A stretch of 64,000 nt of DNA, taken from NCBI RefSeq assembly GCF_011395035.1, contig NZ_CP024770.1:1173216-1237215 (forward strand), read 5' to 3'. A model generated the notes under the pieces. It saw only the letters and a program-made list of their open reading frames with translations, ran no database searches and was not told the origin of the DNA. The translations under genes were made by a program, and so were the position numbers. This DNA comes from Pantoea cypripedii. GTDB taxonomy: Bacteria > Pseudomonadota > Gammaproteobacteria > Enterobacterales > Enterobacteriaceae. This document shows, one piece after another, positions 1 through 8,669 of this stretch; the first letter of the stretch is position 1; each line of letters starts with the position of its first letter.

Positions 1-233
1 CATGTTTTTTATCCATGTTTTTTATCCGCCCAGTCCAGACCAACATGAGCAGCAAACTGATCTTTCGCAGTCATCACCAACTCCTTTTATCGGGGATTGG
101 TATGCATTCCACGCTCTTCGAAAGAAATATAGTCAGCAGTTTTTCTGCATGCCCTGAGTATTCGTTAGCGAACGTGGAGCACTTACTGGCTCGAAAGCAA
201 AGCGGCAATCATCAAATCACATGATTCTGGCAC
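1..233. other. Left-end sequence without a recognised gene
   Basis: Nothing here reads as a convincing gene. A 69-codon open frame (15-224, plus strand) has no ribosome-binding site and no recognisable motif, so I do not call it. The first 26 bases are two tandem copies of a 13-base unit (CATGTTTTTTATC). The window edge may cut a feature whose remainder lies to the left. Confidence 0.5.
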
Positions 234-429
234 AATATTCGTAACCAATAAGCGCATACCCTGAATCACTTAAAAGTGTAACTCTCAGGGTGTGAATGAC
301 TATATCTGGCACTTAACTGCCTCACTGACGGCCCATTAGAGGGCCGTCATGAGTGAAATATAGACTTTCATACCCTGAAAATTACGCTATCAGGTGATCC
401 AGGGTATGCGCTTGCTGGTTACGAGTATT
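234..429. repeat. 196-bp imperfect palindromic element (MITE-like)
   Basis: The left arm from 234 and the reverse complement of the right arm ending at 429 align over 72 bases with 59 matches and no gaps. The outermost 36 bases match at 32 positions. The arms meet at a perfect 9-bp hairpin (TGACGGCCC, loop ATTAGA, GGGCCGTCA; 327-350). The left arm has about 15 extra bases before the centre. Each arm also contains its own short inverted repeat built on ACCCTGA/TCAGGGT. No open frame is inside. The form fits a non-autonomous mobile element or a repeated intergenic palindrome; I cannot name a known family. Confidence 0.75.
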
Positions 430-479
430 GAGTTTTTCGGCAGCGCTCTACCATTGCATGGTTCGAATTACCGGAACAC

Positions 480-962
480 TTAAATTTCAAGTGCAGCAAG
501 GATTGCGGCTTCCATTTTCTCCGGGGTGGTGATCGGCGCAAAACGCTTGAGCGGTTTGCCGTCGCGGCCGATCAGGAACTTAGTGAAGTTCCACTTGATC
601 CGCCCACCCAGCACGCCCGGCAATTCGTTTTTCAGATAACGAAACACCGGGTGCGCTGCGGTTCCGTTGACCTCGATTTTCTCAAACATCGGGAAGCTCA
701 CACCGTAGTTAATGTGACAGGTCTGGGCGATTTCGTCGGCACCGCCGGGTTCCTGTTTCCCGAACTGGTTGCAGGGGAAACCAAGTACCACCAAACCCTG
801 AGCGGCGTATTTCCTGTAAAGCGCTTCAAGGCCGCCGTATTGTGGCGTGAAACCACAATGGCTGGCGGTATTGACGACCAGAACCACCTTACCAGCGTAG
901 TCGACCATAGAAATAAGCTGGCCGCTCAGACTGGTGGCTGTAAGTTGATGAAAGGTGGTCAT
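480..962 (-). CDS. Glutathione/thioredoxin peroxidase family protein
   Basis: A 160-residue thiol peroxidase of the glutathione peroxidase family, which reduces hydrogen peroxide and organic hydroperoxides in the cytoplasm using thiols such as glutathione or thioredoxin. The family tetrad is visible: Cys36 in ASHCGFTPQY, Gln70 in FGKQEP, and Trp124-Asn125 in WNFTKF. The GFPCNQF motif is intact. It is a cysteine, not selenocysteine, enzyme. It is shorter than E. coli BtuE (183 residues) because the insert before WNF is missing, so it is probably a different subgroup and I give no symbol. The start has GAGG eight bases upstream. It lies 37 bp downstream of the Mop protein on the same strand and may be co-transcribed with it. 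Confidence 0.9.
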   Translation of the reverse strand: MTTFHQLTATSLSGQLISMVDYAGKVVLVVNTASHCGFTPQYGGLEALYRKYAAQGLVVLGFPCNQFGKQEPGGADEIAQTCHINYGVSFPMFEKIEVNGTAAHPVFRYLKNELPGVLGGRIKWNFTKFLIGRDGKPLKRFAPITTPEKMEAAILAALEI

Positions 963-999
963 ATCGAAATCCTCAAAGCAGAACCTGTTCGTAAAGTAT

Positions 1000-1443
1000 T
1001 TACGCGCTTACATCAGGTTGTTTTACTGCAAGTAGTACAGAAGACGCTTTAATCAGGGCAATAACTCTTTTGCCCTCGTTGAGATCCATCTCCACCATAC
1101 TTTCGTTTGTAATAACGGCTGTCAAATTCGTACCTTCATCTGTCAGAAGGTGAATGGTTGCGTTTACTGCGCCTTTTTCAAGCGAAGTAATCTTGCCAGG
1201 AAATTGATTACGCGCTGAAAACAACATTCCGTTATCCTCGGAAGCAAGGATAATCCAGGGTGCTTTGATAAGTGCTACGACCTCTTTGCCTTGCTCCAGC
1301 CCAAGCCTGATTCTGCTGTTACTGGTCACCACCGAGACCAGTGTTCCGCCATTATTAAGGGAAATTTCAATTTCATCATTCACGGAGCCGTGATGAACCG
1401 CAGAAACTTTGCCGTGCAATTGATTACGTGCAGAAACCGACAT
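1000..1443 (-). CDS. Tandem Mop-domain molybdate-binding protein (molbindin type)
   Basis: A 147-residue protein made almost entirely of two TOBE/Mop domains, residues about 4-67 and 76-140. Each begins SARNQ(L/F)xGK and ends in a VxALIK-type strand. Di-Mop proteins of this kind bind molybdate or tungstate oxyanions in the cytoplasm and act as storage or buffer proteins. No helix-turn-helix (as in ModE) and no ATPase domain (as in ModC) is present, so it is a stand-alone binder. AGGAG sits well before the ATG at 1441-1443. No molybdate transporter or molybdoenzyme gene is adjacent. The family call is secure; the physiological role is inferred. Confidence 0.85.
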   Translation of the reverse strand: MSVSARNQLHGKVSAVHHGSVNDEIEISLNNGGTLVSVVTSNSRIRLGLEQGKEVVALIKAPWIILASEDNGMLFSARNQFPGKITSLEKGAVNATIHLLTDEGTNLTAVITNESMVEMDLNEGKRVIALIKASSVLLAVKQPDVSA

Positions 1444-1597
1444 GTCATTCTCCTGGTTGTGGGAAGGTGAGGATTGTCAGAAGTGTAGATGAAAACCGGA
1501 CCAACTATATCGTCTCAGACGTCCGCTTCTGGCCCTGAGACATCCGACAACCTCTCTATGACTTCACTGGGCGGCATTAATGTCGCCCTCAGGGAGA
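1444..1597. other. Intergenic region with two inverted repeats
   Basis: Two inverted repeats lie between the SorC regulator and the Mop gene. One is GTCTCAG/CTGAGAC with a 16-base loop (1515-1544 region). The other is a near-perfect palindrome GGGCGGCATTAATGTCGCCC just downstream of the regulator's stop. The second could form a hairpin ending leftward transcription of the sugar operon but lacks a clear U-tract. Confidence 0.4.
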
Positions 1598-2566
1598 TTA
1601 TTTTTTCGACAAGCTGAGGATCGTGCGGATGTTCTGTGCCGTGGTGGCAATGATATCAATGGCACCGGTACGCAGCGCACCGAGAATCGCCATCGCTTTG
1701 GTGTTCTCTGAGGCCACAGCAATCACGCAGGGGATCTTGCGCAATTCATCAATGCTCAGTCCAATCACGCGATCGTTCATGACGGTATCGACATGCTCCC
1801 CGTGTGCATTGAAGAAATCATACCCGGCGATGTCTCCGGTCACGCCCTGATTCACACTGGCGTCGATAATTTCGTGCGGAGTGAACCAGCCCAGTTTCAC
1901 CATATAGCTGTTTTCATTCATATCACCGATGCCCACCAGGGCGATATCGGCTTTGCGTGCGCGATCCAGCGTTTCTTTAATGGTACCGTTCTGCATAAAC
2001 GCGTCTTTTAACGCACGGTTTTCCACATAGGCCGGGGCATACAGGGATTCACTGGTGCCACCAAACTTCTTCGCCAGGCGACGGCTGATATGGTCAGCAT
2101 TGATGGCATCACCGGGGCGGTGCGTTCCGCCGATACCGCAGATAAAGTGGCAATTACGCATCGGCACCTGACCGGGATGATCGGCGACCGCCGCTACGTT
2201 GCTTCCCTGGCCGACTGCGACCACGGTGTTGTCTTTCAGCGATTGTGCCAGATGAGCGGAAACCAGTGCTGCAACCTGGCGGCGTTGTTCTTCTGCATCC
2301 TGGAGATCCAGCGCAATCAGCGCCCGCTGCAACTGCGGAAAACGCTCCAGCAGTTGTTGCTCCAGGCGGGTACTGAACACCGGATGGTAGCGTACGTTAA
2401 TCTCGACAATGCCTTCTTCGCGTGCCCGTTTCAGAAGACGACCGACTTTAATGCGGGAAATACCAAACTTACGCGCAATCTCTTCCTGGGTAATTTCATC
2501 CTGATAATAGGCAACGGCAATTTCCGTCAGCAGCTCGGCATCCTGAGATAGCGTGTTTTTATTCAT
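1598..2566 (-). CDS. SorC/DeoR-family sugar-binding transcriptional regulator
   Basis: A 322-residue regulator. Residues about 24-50 form a helix-turn-helix (TQEEIARKFGISRIKVGRLL), and the rest is the SorC-type sugar-phosphate-binding domain with the motif VGIGDMNENS. Family members such as SorC, DeoR-like CggR and the erythritol regulator EryD bind a phosphorylated sugar and control adjacent catabolic operons. It is the last gene of the leftward sugar cluster, 121 bp after the 6PGDH-like gene, so it may also have its own promoter. Paired TGAAC repeats in the divergent promoter region at 8382-8397 and 8575-8590 are its likely operators. The inducer is inferred to be a tetrulose phosphate. Confidence 0.9.
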   Translation of the reverse strand: MNKNTLSQDAELLTEIAVAYYQDEITQEEIARKFGISRIKVGRLLKRAREEGIVEINVRYHPVFSTRLEQQLLERFPQLQRALIALDLQDAEEQRRQVAALVSAHLAQSLKDNTVVAVGQGSNVAAVADHPGQVPMRNCHFICGIGGTHRPGDAINADHISRRLAKKFGGTSESLYAPAYVENRALKDAFMQNGTIKETLDRARKADIALVGIGDMNENSYMVKLGWFTPHEIIDASVNQGVTGDIAGYDFFNAHGEHVDTVMNDRVIGLSIDELRKIPCVIAVASENTKAMAILGALRTGAIDIIATTAQNIRTILSLSKK

Positions 2567-2687
2567 TGGTTAACCTGCCTGGCAGCGAGATGTCTGGGTG
2601 AGTCGATATGCAATAGGGAGGAGTTATATCACTGATACGGCTCGCTTTGCCAGACAGCGGCATCGCAAGCCGTAATCATCATCACGG

Positions 2688-3545
2688 TTAACGGCGGATT
2701 GCGTCAATTTTCAGCATGCGGGCGATAACGATATCCAGTTCTTTCTGGTCAAAGATTTGTTTCCAGTCTGGTTTCACGATTTTCTCACGACCATATTCCA
2801 TGGCGATCATGCAGGCATCGGAGAAGGGGTTGGTGGCACGGAACGCCACCGCCAGTGCGATCTGAATATGACCATACAGCATCGCTTTCGCCGCTTCTTC
2901 TGGGACGCCGCTGTGTTTGACTGTTTCGTCCAGCGCTTCTTTCATAAAGGCACCGACCATACAGGCGACGGTTTCCACCAGCGTTGGTTCCAGATAGGCC
3001 AGCTGGGTCACGGTAACCCAGTGGACCTGCTCAACCGGGCCGTACATCACGCTGATGACTTTACTCAGCTCGGCTTTCTGCTCATCGCTGCCGGTTTCAT
3101 AGGACGCAGCAACGTGCTGAACGGCGGCCACGCCACCAAAGGCATCGGCATGTTCTTCTTTGGTATAACGCGCCAGAAACACCGAAGGGTGGCAGGGGTG
3201 CGCCACGGCATATTCGATGCCCTCACGCTGAGCAATCAGGTTGGCATAGGCTGCGGCCGGATCGAGGGTCAGCAGCACAGCGCCTTTCTTCATCTGCGGC
3301 ACCACGCCTTCAGACACTTTACCCAGTACGATATCCGGCACCGCCAGAATCACCACGTCACTCAGCGGCACCACCGAGGCTGCATCCGACAGCTCACGAC
3401 CCTGGGCAGTGACCTGTTCCTGGGCTTTTGGCGAATTCTCGCAATAAAACACCTGATAATCGCTTTTCTGGAAATTGGCAGAAATGCGCATGCCCATTTT
3501 GCCGCCTGCGCCAATCACGGTGATAGTTTTCAGTGTATTGCTCAT
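2688..3545 (-). CDS. 6-phosphogluconate dehydrogenase-like NAD(P) oxidoreductase
   Basis: A 285-residue dehydrogenase. The N-terminus has a Rossmann nucleotide-binding loop (VIGAGGKMGMR, residues 10-20). The C-terminal all-helical half resembles the phosphogluconate dehydrogenase C-terminal domain seen in short enzymes such as D-apionate oxidoisomerase (ApnO). AGGAG precedes the ATG, and only about 5 bp separate it from the upstream gene, so it belongs to the leftward sugar operon. A role oxidising or oxido-isomerising a sugar acid would fit. A dehydrogenase is not needed for a plain erythrulose route, so it may admit a second substrate such as a tetronate. Substrate unknown. Confidence 0.75.
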   Translation of the reverse strand: MSNTLKTITVIGAGGKMGMRISANFQKSDYQVFYCENSPKAQEQVTAQGRELSDAASVVPLSDVVILAVPDIVLGKVSEGVVPQMKKGAVLLTLDPAAAYANLIAQREGIEYAVAHPCHPSVFLARYTKEEHADAFGGVAAVQHVAASYETGSDEQKAELSKVISVMYGPVEQVHWVTVTQLAYLEPTLVETVACMVGAFMKEALDETVKHSGVPEEAAKAMLYGHIQIALAVAFRATNPFSDACMIAMEYGREKIVKPDWKQIFDQKELDIVIARMLKIDAIRR

Positions 3546-3550
3546 GGTTA

Positions 3551-4360
3551 TTACTCCTGATCTTGTTTACTACGTAAGAATTCCACAGTGCGGCGCGTCC
3601 ATTCGGCTTCGCGCTCGCAGGTCAGGCTGGCGTCGTCCTGCCACGGCAGCCAGTGTTCAACGATCTGATTGATACCCTTTTCCGCCGGGCGCACGCTGGC
3701 GATCATCCGGTCATAATCGAGCAAACCTTCCCCCATCGGACAACCGGCAAAGGTAAACCCGACCCAGCCATCACTGCGGGTAAAAGCAAAATCCTTGATA
3801 TGCAGATTGCCGACGCGGGCGGCGGTATTGGCAATCACCTGCTCAGGGAGTTCCAGCCCGGCTACGCAGTTGGCGGGATCGAGGCACACCCCCAGCCACG
3901 GTGAGAGGAATTTGTTGATCACCGACATCATGGCGGCGCTGTTGACCTGCTCATAAGTCTCCAGACACAGCCGCACCTGCTGGTGGGCAAAGTCAGGCAG
4001 CACTGCGGCGATCAACTCAGCGGCTTCTTCCAGCGAGGGGCGATGATCGGCGGTGTAGAACATGGAGCGCACCACACGGGCATCGAGGATCGCGGCCATG
4101 TGCAGATAACGACGCAGATGGGCGGTGCCCAGCCCACGGGTGCCGAGTTCCAGGGTAATACCCAGCGCATCGGCCTGCTGGCGCAGCGCCTGCAACTGTT
4201 CGTCTGACCAGCTTTCAATCGACGGGTAATCGCAAATCTGAAATACGGAAACATCCAGTTCCGCAGTCTGCTCAAGCATCTGGCTGAGCGTCAGCGGGTG
4301 CGGGACTTTGGCTGACATGCGCCAGAAAAACGCATAGGTACTGAGTCCGATACGGCTCAT
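3551..4360 (-). CDS. Sugar phosphate isomerase/epimerase (xylose isomerase-like TIM barrel)
   Basis: A 269-residue TIM-barrel protein of the AP-endonuclease-2/xylose-isomerase superfamily, which contains metal-dependent sugar and keto-acid isomerases and epimerases. Candidate metal ligands in the usual order are Glu134 (LETYE), Asp161 (CLDPANC), His187 (NLHIKD) and Glu235 (IVEHWLP). Its ATG overlaps the stop codon of the TIM-like gene by one base (TAATG), indicating translational coupling. It could epimerise or isomerise the free tetrulose or pentulose, or a sugar acid formed by the neighbouring dehydrogenase. Substrate not deducible from sequence. Confidence 0.8.
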   Translation of the reverse strand: MSRIGLSTYAFFWRMSAKVPHPLTLSQMLEQTAELDVSVFQICDYPSIESWSDEQLQALRQQADALGITLELGTRGLGTAHLRRYLHMAAILDARVVRSMFYTADHRPSLEEAAELIAAVLPDFAHQQVRLCLETYEQVNSAAMMSVINKFLSPWLGVCLDPANCVAGLELPEQVIANTAARVGNLHIKDFAFTRSDGWVGFTFAGCPMGEGLLDYDRMIASVRPAEKGINQIVEHWLPWQDDASLTCEREAEWTRRTVEFLRSKQDQE

Positions 4361-5136
4361 TAACGGATCTCCTGTAAAAGCACACTGGCTTCATCAACAA
4401 TCTGCGCCAGCGCATTCGGGTCATGGGCGAAGCGTCCGAGGAACAGCCCATCGACGCTGCCACCCAGACGCTGGATCAGCCCCGGCCCGGCGCTGCCGCC
4501 GTAAATCACCTGTAAGGTCATACCAGGTGGGGTGGGTAACTGACGCAGGCCATCACACACCGCCCGGATGTAGTCATCCGGCGCGGGCTGCGGTGCACCA
4601 ATTGCCCACTGTGGTTCATAAGCAAACAACAGGCTGCCGCGCAGGCCCTGTTGTTCCGCTTCTGTCAGCGCTTCCGCCAGCTGCTGCGCGCAGAGTGCAA
4701 TGGCTTGATCGGGGCGACCCTCGTGTTCTTCACCAATGCACAACACCGGCGTCAGGCCATGACGTAACGACATCGCTACCTTGGCGGCGATCTGGGTTTT
4801 ATCTTCATGAAAATGGCGGCGACGTTCGGCGTGACCAATTTCTGCCAGCGAGCAGTGCAGCTCTTGCAACATGCTGGCACTCACTTCGCCGGTCCAGGCG
4901 CCATTCTCCGCCTGACAGACGTCCTGACCACCGAAGCGCACGGGCGTATCGGCAAAGATCTCCGCGACTGCCGGGATAGCCGGGTAAGCGGGTAACACAA
5001 ATAACACGATATCACCGTTCCGGATTGCCGGATGACGCTGCGCCAGACCGGCGACATCACGACACCATGCCAGCGTCTGCTGATAGCCAAAGTACATTTT
5101 CAGGCTGACACCGAGCCAGACTTTCGGTTGTGGCAT
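4360..5136 (-). CDS. Triose-phosphate isomerase paralogue, probable erythrulose-phosphate isomerase
   Basis: A 258-residue TIM. The catalytic residues are in place: Lys13 (SLKMYF), His102 (EIGHAERR) and Glu174 (YEPQWAIG). The usual NWKMN motif is changed to SLKMY, so the position of the conserved active-site Asn is Ser11, and VILGHSERR has become AEIGHAERR. These changes, and the gene's place between a DAK kinase and other sugar genes, suggest a specialised isomerase rather than the housekeeping TpiA. TIM paralogues EryH (Brucella) and LerI (Mycobacterium) interconvert L-erythrulose 1-phosphate and D-erythrulose 4-phosphate. It starts 3 bp after the kinase stop. Confidence 0.8.
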   Translation of the reverse strand: MPQPKVWLGVSLKMYFGYQQTLAWCRDVAGLAQRHPAIRNGDIVLFVLPAYPAIPAVAEIFADTPVRFGGQDVCQAENGAWTGEVSASMLQELHCSLAEIGHAERRRHFHEDKTQIAAKVAMSLRHGLTPVLCIGEEHEGRPDQAIALCAQQLAEALTEAEQQGLRGSLLFAYEPQWAIGAPQPAPDDYIRAVCDGLRQLPTPPGMTLQVIYGGSAGPGLIQRLGGSVDGLFLGRFAHDPNALAQIVDEASVLLQEIR

Positions 5137-5139
5137 GCT

Positions 5140-6888
5140 TCAGGCTCCCTGCTCGGTCGTCGTGGCGGGCTCTTTCAGCAGACCGCCCACGATATTGACC
5201 ACCATCGCCAGCGAAACGGCTCCGGCATCCGGGGTACCCAGGCTCTTTTCCGCCAGCGGGCGCGCACGGCCCATTTTAGGTAACAGTTGCGCGGTGGCCT
5301 GTGCGGCCTGGTCGGCAACCTGCGCCGCCTCCAGCCAGGCATCAGTCAGTGGCTTGCCTTTGGCGACCGCAGCACTCAGGCTGTCGCTGAACGGCACCAG
5401 GACATCCACCATGGTTTTGTCGCCCGGACGAGCTTTGCCAAAATGCATAATGCCTTCTTTGGCGTGCAACACCCCGTTGGCTACACGCTGTGCATCGGGT
5501 GCCTGCTGATCGCCAAGCGCAGTACCGAGCGCCGTCAACGCCACGCCCCACAAGGCCCCGGAGGTTCCACCGGCTTTATCTGCCCAGGCATCCGCAGCAC
5601 GACACAACAGGCTGCCAGCACCGGCACCGCGTGCCGCGACGTCACGGGCTTTTGCCACCGCACCGAGCGAGCCACGCTCCATCCCGATACCGTGATCGCC
5701 ATCGCCCGCAACGGCATCAATATCGCCCAGCTGCTGCGCATTGCGTTGCAGCATGGCGGCGACCGCCTCCAGCATGTGCAGCACACGCTGCGCACTTTCC
5801 TGTGATTCCGCACTTGCCTGGGGCAGGGGTTCTTCCGCGCTTTCCTGACATTCGGTGGCGCTGAGTGGCTCGGCGGCGATCACGCTGCCTTTGCGGTAGG
5901 CGGGGGTATTGGCCGGTGCGCGCCAGAAGGTTTCCAGCTCATCATCCAGCCACATCAGGGTGAGGGAAGCACCGGCCATATTGAAGCTGGTGACAAACTC
6001 GCCGACATCCGGCTCCACCACCTGCAATTGTGCTTCTGCCAGCAGTTGCGCGACGCGGCGATACACCACAAACAGTTCTTCATATTTTACCGAGCCGAGA
6101 CCATTGAGGATCACCGCGACACGTTGTCCGGCCGGGCTTCCGATGTCTGGCGGCAGTTCACCCAGCAACCGATCGACAAAGATTTCCGCCAGCACATCAG
6201 CACGCGGAACATCGTCTTCTTTGATGCCAGGTTCGCCGTGGATCCCCATACCCAGCGCCATGCGCCCTTTTTCCACTTCAAACAGCGGATGCGTGGCTCC
6301 CGGCAGGCTACAGCCGGAAAACGCCACGCCAAATGATCGGGTACGTTCGTTAGCGTGTTGCGCCAGTTTCAGCACCGCCGCAAGGTCATAGCCCGCTTCA
6401 GCTGCCGCGCAGGCTGCTTTAAACACCGTGAGATCACCGGCCACACCGCGACGCTTCTCGCGTTCGCTGACGCTGGCACTGGAAATATCATCGGTCACCG
6501 CCAGCAACTCGCAGGCAATGCCTTCAGCACGCAGACGTTCACAGGCCTGACCGAAATGCAGTACATCCCCGGCATAGTTACCGAACATCAGCAACACGCC
6601 AGCGCCATTGTGGGCGGCACGGGCCACGTTATAGATTTGCTGCGCAGAAGGGGAGGCGAACAGATTTCCCATCGCGGCACCGTGTGCCAGGCCCTGCCCA
6701 ACCAGACCGGCGAAGGCCGGATAATGTCCGGAGCCGCCTCCTACCACGACGGCTACGGTATCCGGCTGGCTGCGTGTGCTGCGCACCACACCGCCAGGCA
6801 CCTGACGAACTTTGTCGGCGTTAGCAGCGACAAATCCTTCAATCAGTTCAGCGGCAAAGGCTGAAGGTTGGTTAAACAGGTACGTCAT
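5140..6888 (-). CDS. Fused DhaK-DhaL ketose kinase (dihydroxyacetone/erythrulose kinase type)
   Basis: A 582-residue ATP-dependent kinase of the dihydroxyacetone kinase family. Residues 1-340 are the DhaK domain, with GGGSGH (His55) and the covalent substrate-binding His217 in ALGMGIHGEPG. An acidic, Ser/Glu-rich linker (about 340-365) leads to the DhaL domain, with the nucleotide/metal loop AGDGDHG (Asp396, Asp398). Fused ATP-type kinases of this build include Citrobacter DhaK, erythrulose kinases LerK/DerK and apulose kinase. With TIM-like and RpiB-like isomerases as neighbours, erythrulose 1-kinase is the favoured inference. It begins 2 bp after the transporter stop, so the two are co-transcribed. 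Confidence 0.85.
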   Translation of the reverse strand: MTYLFNQPSAFAAELIEGFVAANADKVRQVPGGVVRSTRSQPDTVAVVVGGGSGHYPAFAGLVGQGLAHGAAMGNLFASPSAQQIYNVARAAHNGAGVLLMFGNYAGDVLHFGQACERLRAEGIACELLAVTDDISSASVSEREKRRGVAGDLTVFKAACAAAEAGYDLAAVLKLAQHANERTRSFGVAFSGCSLPGATHPLFEVEKGRMALGMGIHGEPGIKEDDVPRADVLAEIFVDRLLGELPPDIGSPAGQRVAVILNGLGSVKYEELFVVYRRVAQLLAEAQLQVVEPDVGEFVTSFNMAGASLTLMWLDDELETFWRAPANTPAYRKGSVIAAEPLSATECQESAEEPLPQASAESQESAQRVLHMLEAVAAMLQRNAQQLGDIDAVAGDGDHGIGMERGSLGAVAKARDVAARGAGAGSLLCRAADAWADKAGGTSGALWGVALTALGTALGDQQAPDAQRVANGVLHAKEGIMHFGKARPGDKTMVDVLVPFSDSLSAAVAKGKPLTDAWLEAAQVADQAAQATAQLLPKMGRARPLAEKSLGTPDAGAVSLAMVVNIVGGLLKEPATTTEQGA

Positions 6889-6890
6889 TA

Positions 6891-8231
6891 TTATTGCTCC
6901 TGTGCGAGAGAAGTTGGCTGATGCAGGGGTTGCGAGCGGCGGCGGTTAAGCAGCAGCATCAAAACGGCGGACAGCAGCATGAATCCACCCACCACAAACA
7001 TTGGCAGGGCATAGCTGTTGGTGGCGTCATGCAACGCGCCGGTGATATAGCCCGCTGAGAAGCCTGCGACATTGCCCAGGGTGTTGATCAGAGCGATGGC
7101 TGCCGCAGCAGAGGCACCAGTCAGGAACTGCGTTGGCAGCGTCCAGAAATTGGGCAAGGCAGCAAAGATTGAGCTGGCTGTGATGGCTATCACCAGAATG
7201 GTGGCCAGTGGTGAATCCATATACAGCGCCATCGGAACGCTGATCCCACCCGCAAGCGCCGGGATCGCGATGTGCCAGGTTTTGCAGCCACGTCGGGAGG
7301 CATCTTTCGACCAGAAGAACATCACCACAGCGGCGATCAGATAAGGCACGCCAGTGATCAACCCTTTCTGCATCACGTTAAAGGTGGTGCCAAACTGCTG
7401 CTGGAAGCCCGAGATGATGGTGGGCAGGAAGAACGCCAGCGCGTACAGACCATAAATAAAACCGAAGTAAATCAGGCACAGCATCCAGACGCGGCCATTG
7501 CCCATCACCGAACGCACGCTGTGATGCGCCTGGTGTTGTTTCGTCTGATGCTCTTTTTCCAGTTCGCGGGTGAGCCAGTTTTTTTCTTCTTCGTTCAACC
7601 AGTTGGCCTGGCGCGGGGCATCCACCAGCCAGAACAGGGCAGCGATACCGATCAGAATGGCCGGGATCGACACGCCCATAAACATCACGCGCCAGCCTTC
7701 CAGGCCGAACAGACCGTGCTGCTCAATCAGCCCGGCGGCCAGCGGTGCGCCAAAGACCACGGTGAGAGGTTGTGCCAGATAAAACAGCGACAGGATTTTG
7801 CTGCGATGGCGGGCGGGTACCCACATGCTGAGATACAGAATCGCCCCCGGGAAGAAGCCCGCTTCGGCAATTCCCAACAGCAGGCGCAGGGTATAGAGGC
7901 CTTGCACGCTACTCACCCAGGTGAACAGCAACGACACGATCCCCCAGCTGATCATAATACGTGCCAGCCAGCGACGCGCGCCGAAACGATGCAGCGCCAG
8001 GTTGCTCGGCACTTCCAGCACGATGTAGCCGATAAAGAACACCCCGGAAGCGAGACCAAATTGCAGGGCGGTGATGCCCAGATCCTGGGTCATACCATTG
8101 GGGCCGGCAAAGGAGATGGCGGTGCGATCGAGGAAGTTAATAAAGAACATCAGGGCAACGAAGGGAACCAGTCGCCAGGATATTTTGCGGATAGCGGATT
8201 GCTCCACCGCCGCCAGATTCTGCTGACTCAT
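6891..8231 (-). CDS. MFS transporter, anion:cation symporter (ACS) family
   Basis: A 12-helix major facilitator of the ACS family, the group that holds sugar-acid and hexuronate carriers. The N-terminus (FINFLDRTAISFA) and the loop following helix 2 (GYIVLEVPSNL) are typical. I place the start at 8231 (446 residues) because GGAGGTG lies directly upstream; a longer frame reaching 8306 adds 25 residues that look non-native. It is the first gene of the leftward sugar operon and presumably imports the sugar or sugar acid. The promoter lies in the 438-bp divergent region shared with the RpiB-like gene. Confidence 0.88.
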   Translation of the reverse strand: MSQQNLAAVEQSAIRKISWRLVPFVALMFFINFLDRTAISFAGPNGMTQDLGITALQFGLASGVFFIGYIVLEVPSNLALHRFGARRWLARIMISWGIVSLLFTWVSSVQGLYTLRLLLGIAEAGFFPGAILYLSMWVPARHRSKILSLFYLAQPLTVVFGAPLAAGLIEQHGLFGLEGWRVMFMGVSIPAILIGIAALFWLVDAPRQANWLNEEEKNWLTRELEKEHQTKQHQAHHSVRSVMGNGRVWMLCLIYFGFIYGLYALAFFLPTIISGFQQQFGTTFNVMQKGLITGVPYLIAAVVMFFWSKDASRRGCKTWHIAIPALAGGISVPMALYMDSPLATILVIAITASSIFAALPNFWTLPTQFLTGASAAAAIALINTLGNVAGFSAGYITGALHDATNSYALPMFVVGGFMLLSAVLMLLLNRRRSQPLHQPTSLAQEQ

Positions 8232-8381
8232 AACGCACCTCCATGACGTGCGTGGTTGATCTTGATAAGCGGTGTTGGCCAGACGCAAACGGCGTGGTGG
8301 CTGCAAGTGAACGGCGAAATACAGGGCTGATTACACATGTTCGAGTCCTTCAGGGGTCTTCTTGTGCTTTGGTATCTGTAG

Positions 8382-8397
8382 CGAACAAATGAACATT
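8382..8397. promoter_or_regulatory. Putative SorC-type operator 1
   Basis: CGAACAAATGAACATT: two (C/T)GAAC half-sites repeated directly with an 8-bp period. It matches the second copy at 8575-8590 in 13 of 16 positions. The position is about 150 bp upstream of the MFS gene. Confidence 0.45.
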
Positions 8398-8574
8398 ACA
8401 CGTATAAATGAGCGCCTCTCAAGCGCCATTTCCGAAAAATGTGAGGCGGCTCATATGTTAGGGAATTGATCAATATTTCGGAATTCAGGCCTTACTCCGG
8501 CTGGATTTGCGGCTTTAAGGGCTTTGCTATCAGCGGCGGTTAAAAAATCCCGCTAAAAACAAAAGAACTAATAT

Positions 8575-8590
8575 TGAACATATGAACGTT
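8575..8590. promoter_or_regulatory. Putative SorC-type operator 2
   Basis: TGAACATATGAACGTT, the second copy of the 16-bp tandem-repeat motif, 80 bp upstream of the RpiB-like start. Finding the same motif near each divergent promoter fits control by the SorC regulator encoded at the far end of the operon. Confidence 0.45.
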
Positions 8591-8669
8591 GTTGTGGCAG
8601 GCTGTATGAGAATAGTGGATCGCCTGTGTAGATCGCAGGCCTGAGCGCATAACCTGCTGGAGAAGATGT

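Larger units (their letters stand above)
8232..8669. promoter_or_regulatory. Divergent promoter region of the sugar locus
   Basis: This 438-bp stretch separates the leftward operon from the rightward RpiB-like gene and holds both promoters. It carries two matching tandem-repeat motifs (listed separately) and a strong AGGA-type ribosome-binding site for the RpiB-like gene. No open frame of substance is present. A cAMP-CRP site was not clearly seen. Confidence 0.6.

Noticed and set aside
15..224. 69-codon plus-strand open frame at the left edge
   Set aside because: No ribosome-binding site, no recognisable motif and poor composition for a protein of this length.
4360..5136. Housekeeping triose-phosphate isomerase
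   Set aside because: The active-site motif around Lys13 is altered and the gene lies inside a sugar-specific operon.
5140..6888. Reading the DAK enzyme as glycerol-pathway dihydroxyacetone kinase
   Set aside because: No glycerol dehydrogenase or PTS DhaM is present, and the neighbours point to a tetrulose route. Dihydroxyacetone remains possible as a side substrate.
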